From the NCBI RefSeq assembly GCF_032854445.1, contig NC_088302.1:49384046-49448045 (forward strand): a stretch of 64,000 bases of DNA. The letters are read 5' to 3'. Each line of letters opens with the position of its first letter. Positions within the stretch are counted from its first letter, which is position 1. Shown here one piece after another: positions 61,791 through 64,000 of this stretch. The translations under genes were made by a program, and so were the position numbers. The DNA comes from Liolophura sinensis (taxonomy: Eukaryota > Mollusca > Polyplacophora > Chitonida > Chitonidae). The notes beneath the pieces are model-generated. The model was not told where the DNA came from, did no database searches, and saw nothing but the letters and a program-made list of their open reading frames with translations.

Positions 61791-64000
61791 GTGCATAGAC
61801 TCTGAAATCACTTCTGGAGCCTTAGGAAAACAATAGTTTCTGCCTAATCCCCCATCCCTTCCCCTCGGGAACAAGGCTAAGAAGTCTTTGCATTTTTACA
61901 TGTAAGAAGACGTCTTCAACTGCAATTCCTGTATCCCTTAATTTTTTGGCTAGCTATTCGTTTAACTGTTCAGCGAACAATTCAATTTGGTGTCGGATCT
62001 GGAAATCAATGACGTTATTTGAAAGGCCTTTGCCTCACATAAGACATACGTCAATGTACGATCAGTATTAGCTTTGATAACATTGAACTATTTCGAAATG
62101 ATTTAAAAATAGCATAGTCATTACAACTGTACAACTGGCGGGATAAGAACACCACAAATACTTTTCGATAAAAGCTTCTAGAAAGAACACTGGATGAATG
62201 TGGTTGTTGTACATTTGTATTAGATCAAAGTTGTTGATGTTACCAACTTCTGACACTGGTTTAATTGCGAGGTTTCTAGCAGCATGTTGTCATCCACATA
62301 TTTGCATGTTCCAGCAGTTCCAAACAAAACACAATGACAAATAACGAAGCTACACTAAACTGAAAAGCAGCTCATTTACATCATTGAGAATTGCTGGCAC
62401 TGTTTGCCCAGTTCGCATTTGAAGAAAGTATTTTTTTTCTTTGTGACTCTCGGCTCTATCCTGTTCAACGAGTTTAATGCATTGATCAGCGGCGCATAGA
62501 GATTCACAGGAAAAGTTTCGAGGCGACCTCGTTGTTTATGTAATTCTGAGTCGTGAAAAAATCATGGATTAGCATTTTTACAGTGTAGTGTCTGAGAGAA
62601 AGAAACGATTTATCCAAGTCTCGTTCAAGTCAGAGACTGGTAAGGAGATATGGACGTCAGTTGTTGACTTATGAAGATGTCAATGACAAGCGTGAACAGC
62701 ATTGATTCGGGCGCCGTGGAAAGAGTCCACGCCGAGAACTGTATTGACTGTGGCCATACCAATTACTGTATGCAAATAATGTATTATCTGAGAGCAATCT
62801 GTCTTGGAAGGACTGGGATCTGTGAAAGACTATCTGACTTCCTAGTCACTGCAACTCCAATATGATCGACCTGTGTGAACCGAGCTGGTATGGTACTGTT
62901 GTTACTGGTCTTCACAGATATGCACAGCTGTGAACGCGGCTTCCCGTGGCGATAATCAAGCTAGATACGGCCTTTAAACCATTGATAATGTCAGCCAATG
63001 AATGCCGACGACTGTGGACATAGTCATTAAAGGAGCTGCCAGTGTTAGAGCTGTCACACGCCTGCACATGGCATTGGCATTGGCATTGATTCATCTGGAT
63101 GTGTTTTACTTTGTTACTGAAATCAAATCTCAAATCAATTTCCAATGACCACTTGACCAGACGTATTTGCAATCTCGATAATTCAATACATGTCGTCGTG
63201 TGGAACCTCTACAGTGATCAACGCGGATCTACGATTAGGCGTTTATTAGAACCATACTTTCGTGCATCCTATTACTTGATAAATACGATTGCTATATAAT
63301 AAAATGAGTAGCCTTCGTCCTATGTCACGTGGCAATCTGCACAAGAGGAATGGACCAAATTCTGCTGGACCCGGTGTCAGTGTAATGTTACTGGGATGGG
63401 CATCCTCTGTGCTATCTTCGGCATGGAATTCCAGTGAGGCAGAACTATAAATTCGTCAGCAGTGGGCCCATCCTGCTTTAAGAAGACGCCTTCATGAAAC
63501 ATAAATATTGTCGAAAAATGTCTTCTCTCTAAGTTTCGTAAATGTTACACTGACTACATAACTCACTCCGGAAGAACGATGAGGAATACATGATTATGGC
63601 TTAACGCCAAAGAACGACGAGGAGCTCTTAGGCTTTTCTTAGGTCTTTTACGGGACATCTTTCGTTGTCGTAGATGTGTGTATTTTCACTATTTTTACAA
63701 TTTGTGGAAAAGAAACGGCCTAGACAGTTTGGCTTCCCGATTTGAAATTACGCATCGATAATCCTGCAGACGTGGAATTGTGCAATATACACGAAGTTGC
63801 TTTTTCTAGGTCACGGAGTTTGGCGGACATAGTAGATTATGTGTATATAAAATATTTAAAATTCATGAAGTCAGATACACGTACCGATAGCCGAAAAATC
63901 CTAGTTTCATCTGCATGTAGACCAATCCTACACGATTGTAAACAAGCCATTGACTTCAGCGGAACTGCGGAAACTCGTCATTGGTTGGATATATCACGTC

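Larger units (their letters stand above)
54481..64000. other. Long gene-free stretch
   Basis: Apart from four SINE fragments, nothing recognised. Short frames (for example 61143-61349 and 62671-62865, plus strand) have no splice context or motif I can support as exons. Confidence 0.5.

Overview
This looks like nuclear DNA from a lophotrochozoan animal, most likely a bivalve or other mollusc. The evidence is split genes with GT-AG introns, about 40% GC, abundant minisatellites, and many copies of a tRNA-derived SINE ending in (AATA)n, with a conserved core I associate with mollusc genomes. The species cannot be named from the sequence. There are no prokaryotic operons and no CRISPR array.

Three genes could be rebuilt exon by exon, with consistent splice phases. 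(1) Minus strand, 11748 to 2599: 12 coding exons, about 600 residues, encoding a ribonuclease-inhibitor-type leucine-rich repeat protein with a C-terminal pair of EF-hands, closest to the LRRC74 group. (2) Plus strand, 20714 to 24117: 6 coding exons, 189 residues, DNAAF6 (PIH1D3), a cytoplasmic assembly factor for axonemal dynein. Its first two introns appear to use GC rather than GT donors. (3) Plus strand, 30756 to 44590: 15 coding exons, 603 residues, ABCE1 (RLI1), the iron-sulfur ATPase that splits ribosomes. ABCE1 is a housekeeping gene and DNAAF6 a ciliary gene; nothing suggests that the three genes work together.

Layout: 1-2598 holds SINE remnants, a 55-bp tandem repeat and an unexplained 182-codon reading frame. 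2599-11750 is the LRR/EF-hand gene, with a 64-bp dimeric minisatellite filling one intron. 11.8-20.4 kb is intergenic, with several unnamed dispersed repeats. 20.7-24.1 kb is DNAAF6. 24.1-28.4 kb is intergenic, with a large inverted repeat at 25383-26157 and two nearly full SINEs. 28.4-30.7 kb holds CpG-containing promoter candidates for ABCE1 (YY1-like and NRF1-like motifs). 30.7-45 kb is ABCE1, its introns full of SINEs, a MITE-like element and tandem repeats, plus a 43-bp repeat in the presumed 3' UTR. 45-64 kb has no recognised gene. It holds an unidentified coding-like stretch near 48.1-48.9 kb, a dispersed element at 49.7-50.2 kb, a 27-copy minisatellite at 50.4-51.9 kb, and three tandem copies of a second tRNA-derived SINE at 53.5-54.5 kb.

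The strongest items for follow-up are the paired GC-AG introns in DNAAF6, repeat-derived DNA just upstream of DNAAF6, the inverted repeat whose two arms carry the same open frame, the tandem SINE array, and the minisatellite that runs into a splice acceptor. I found no convincing new multi-gene system.
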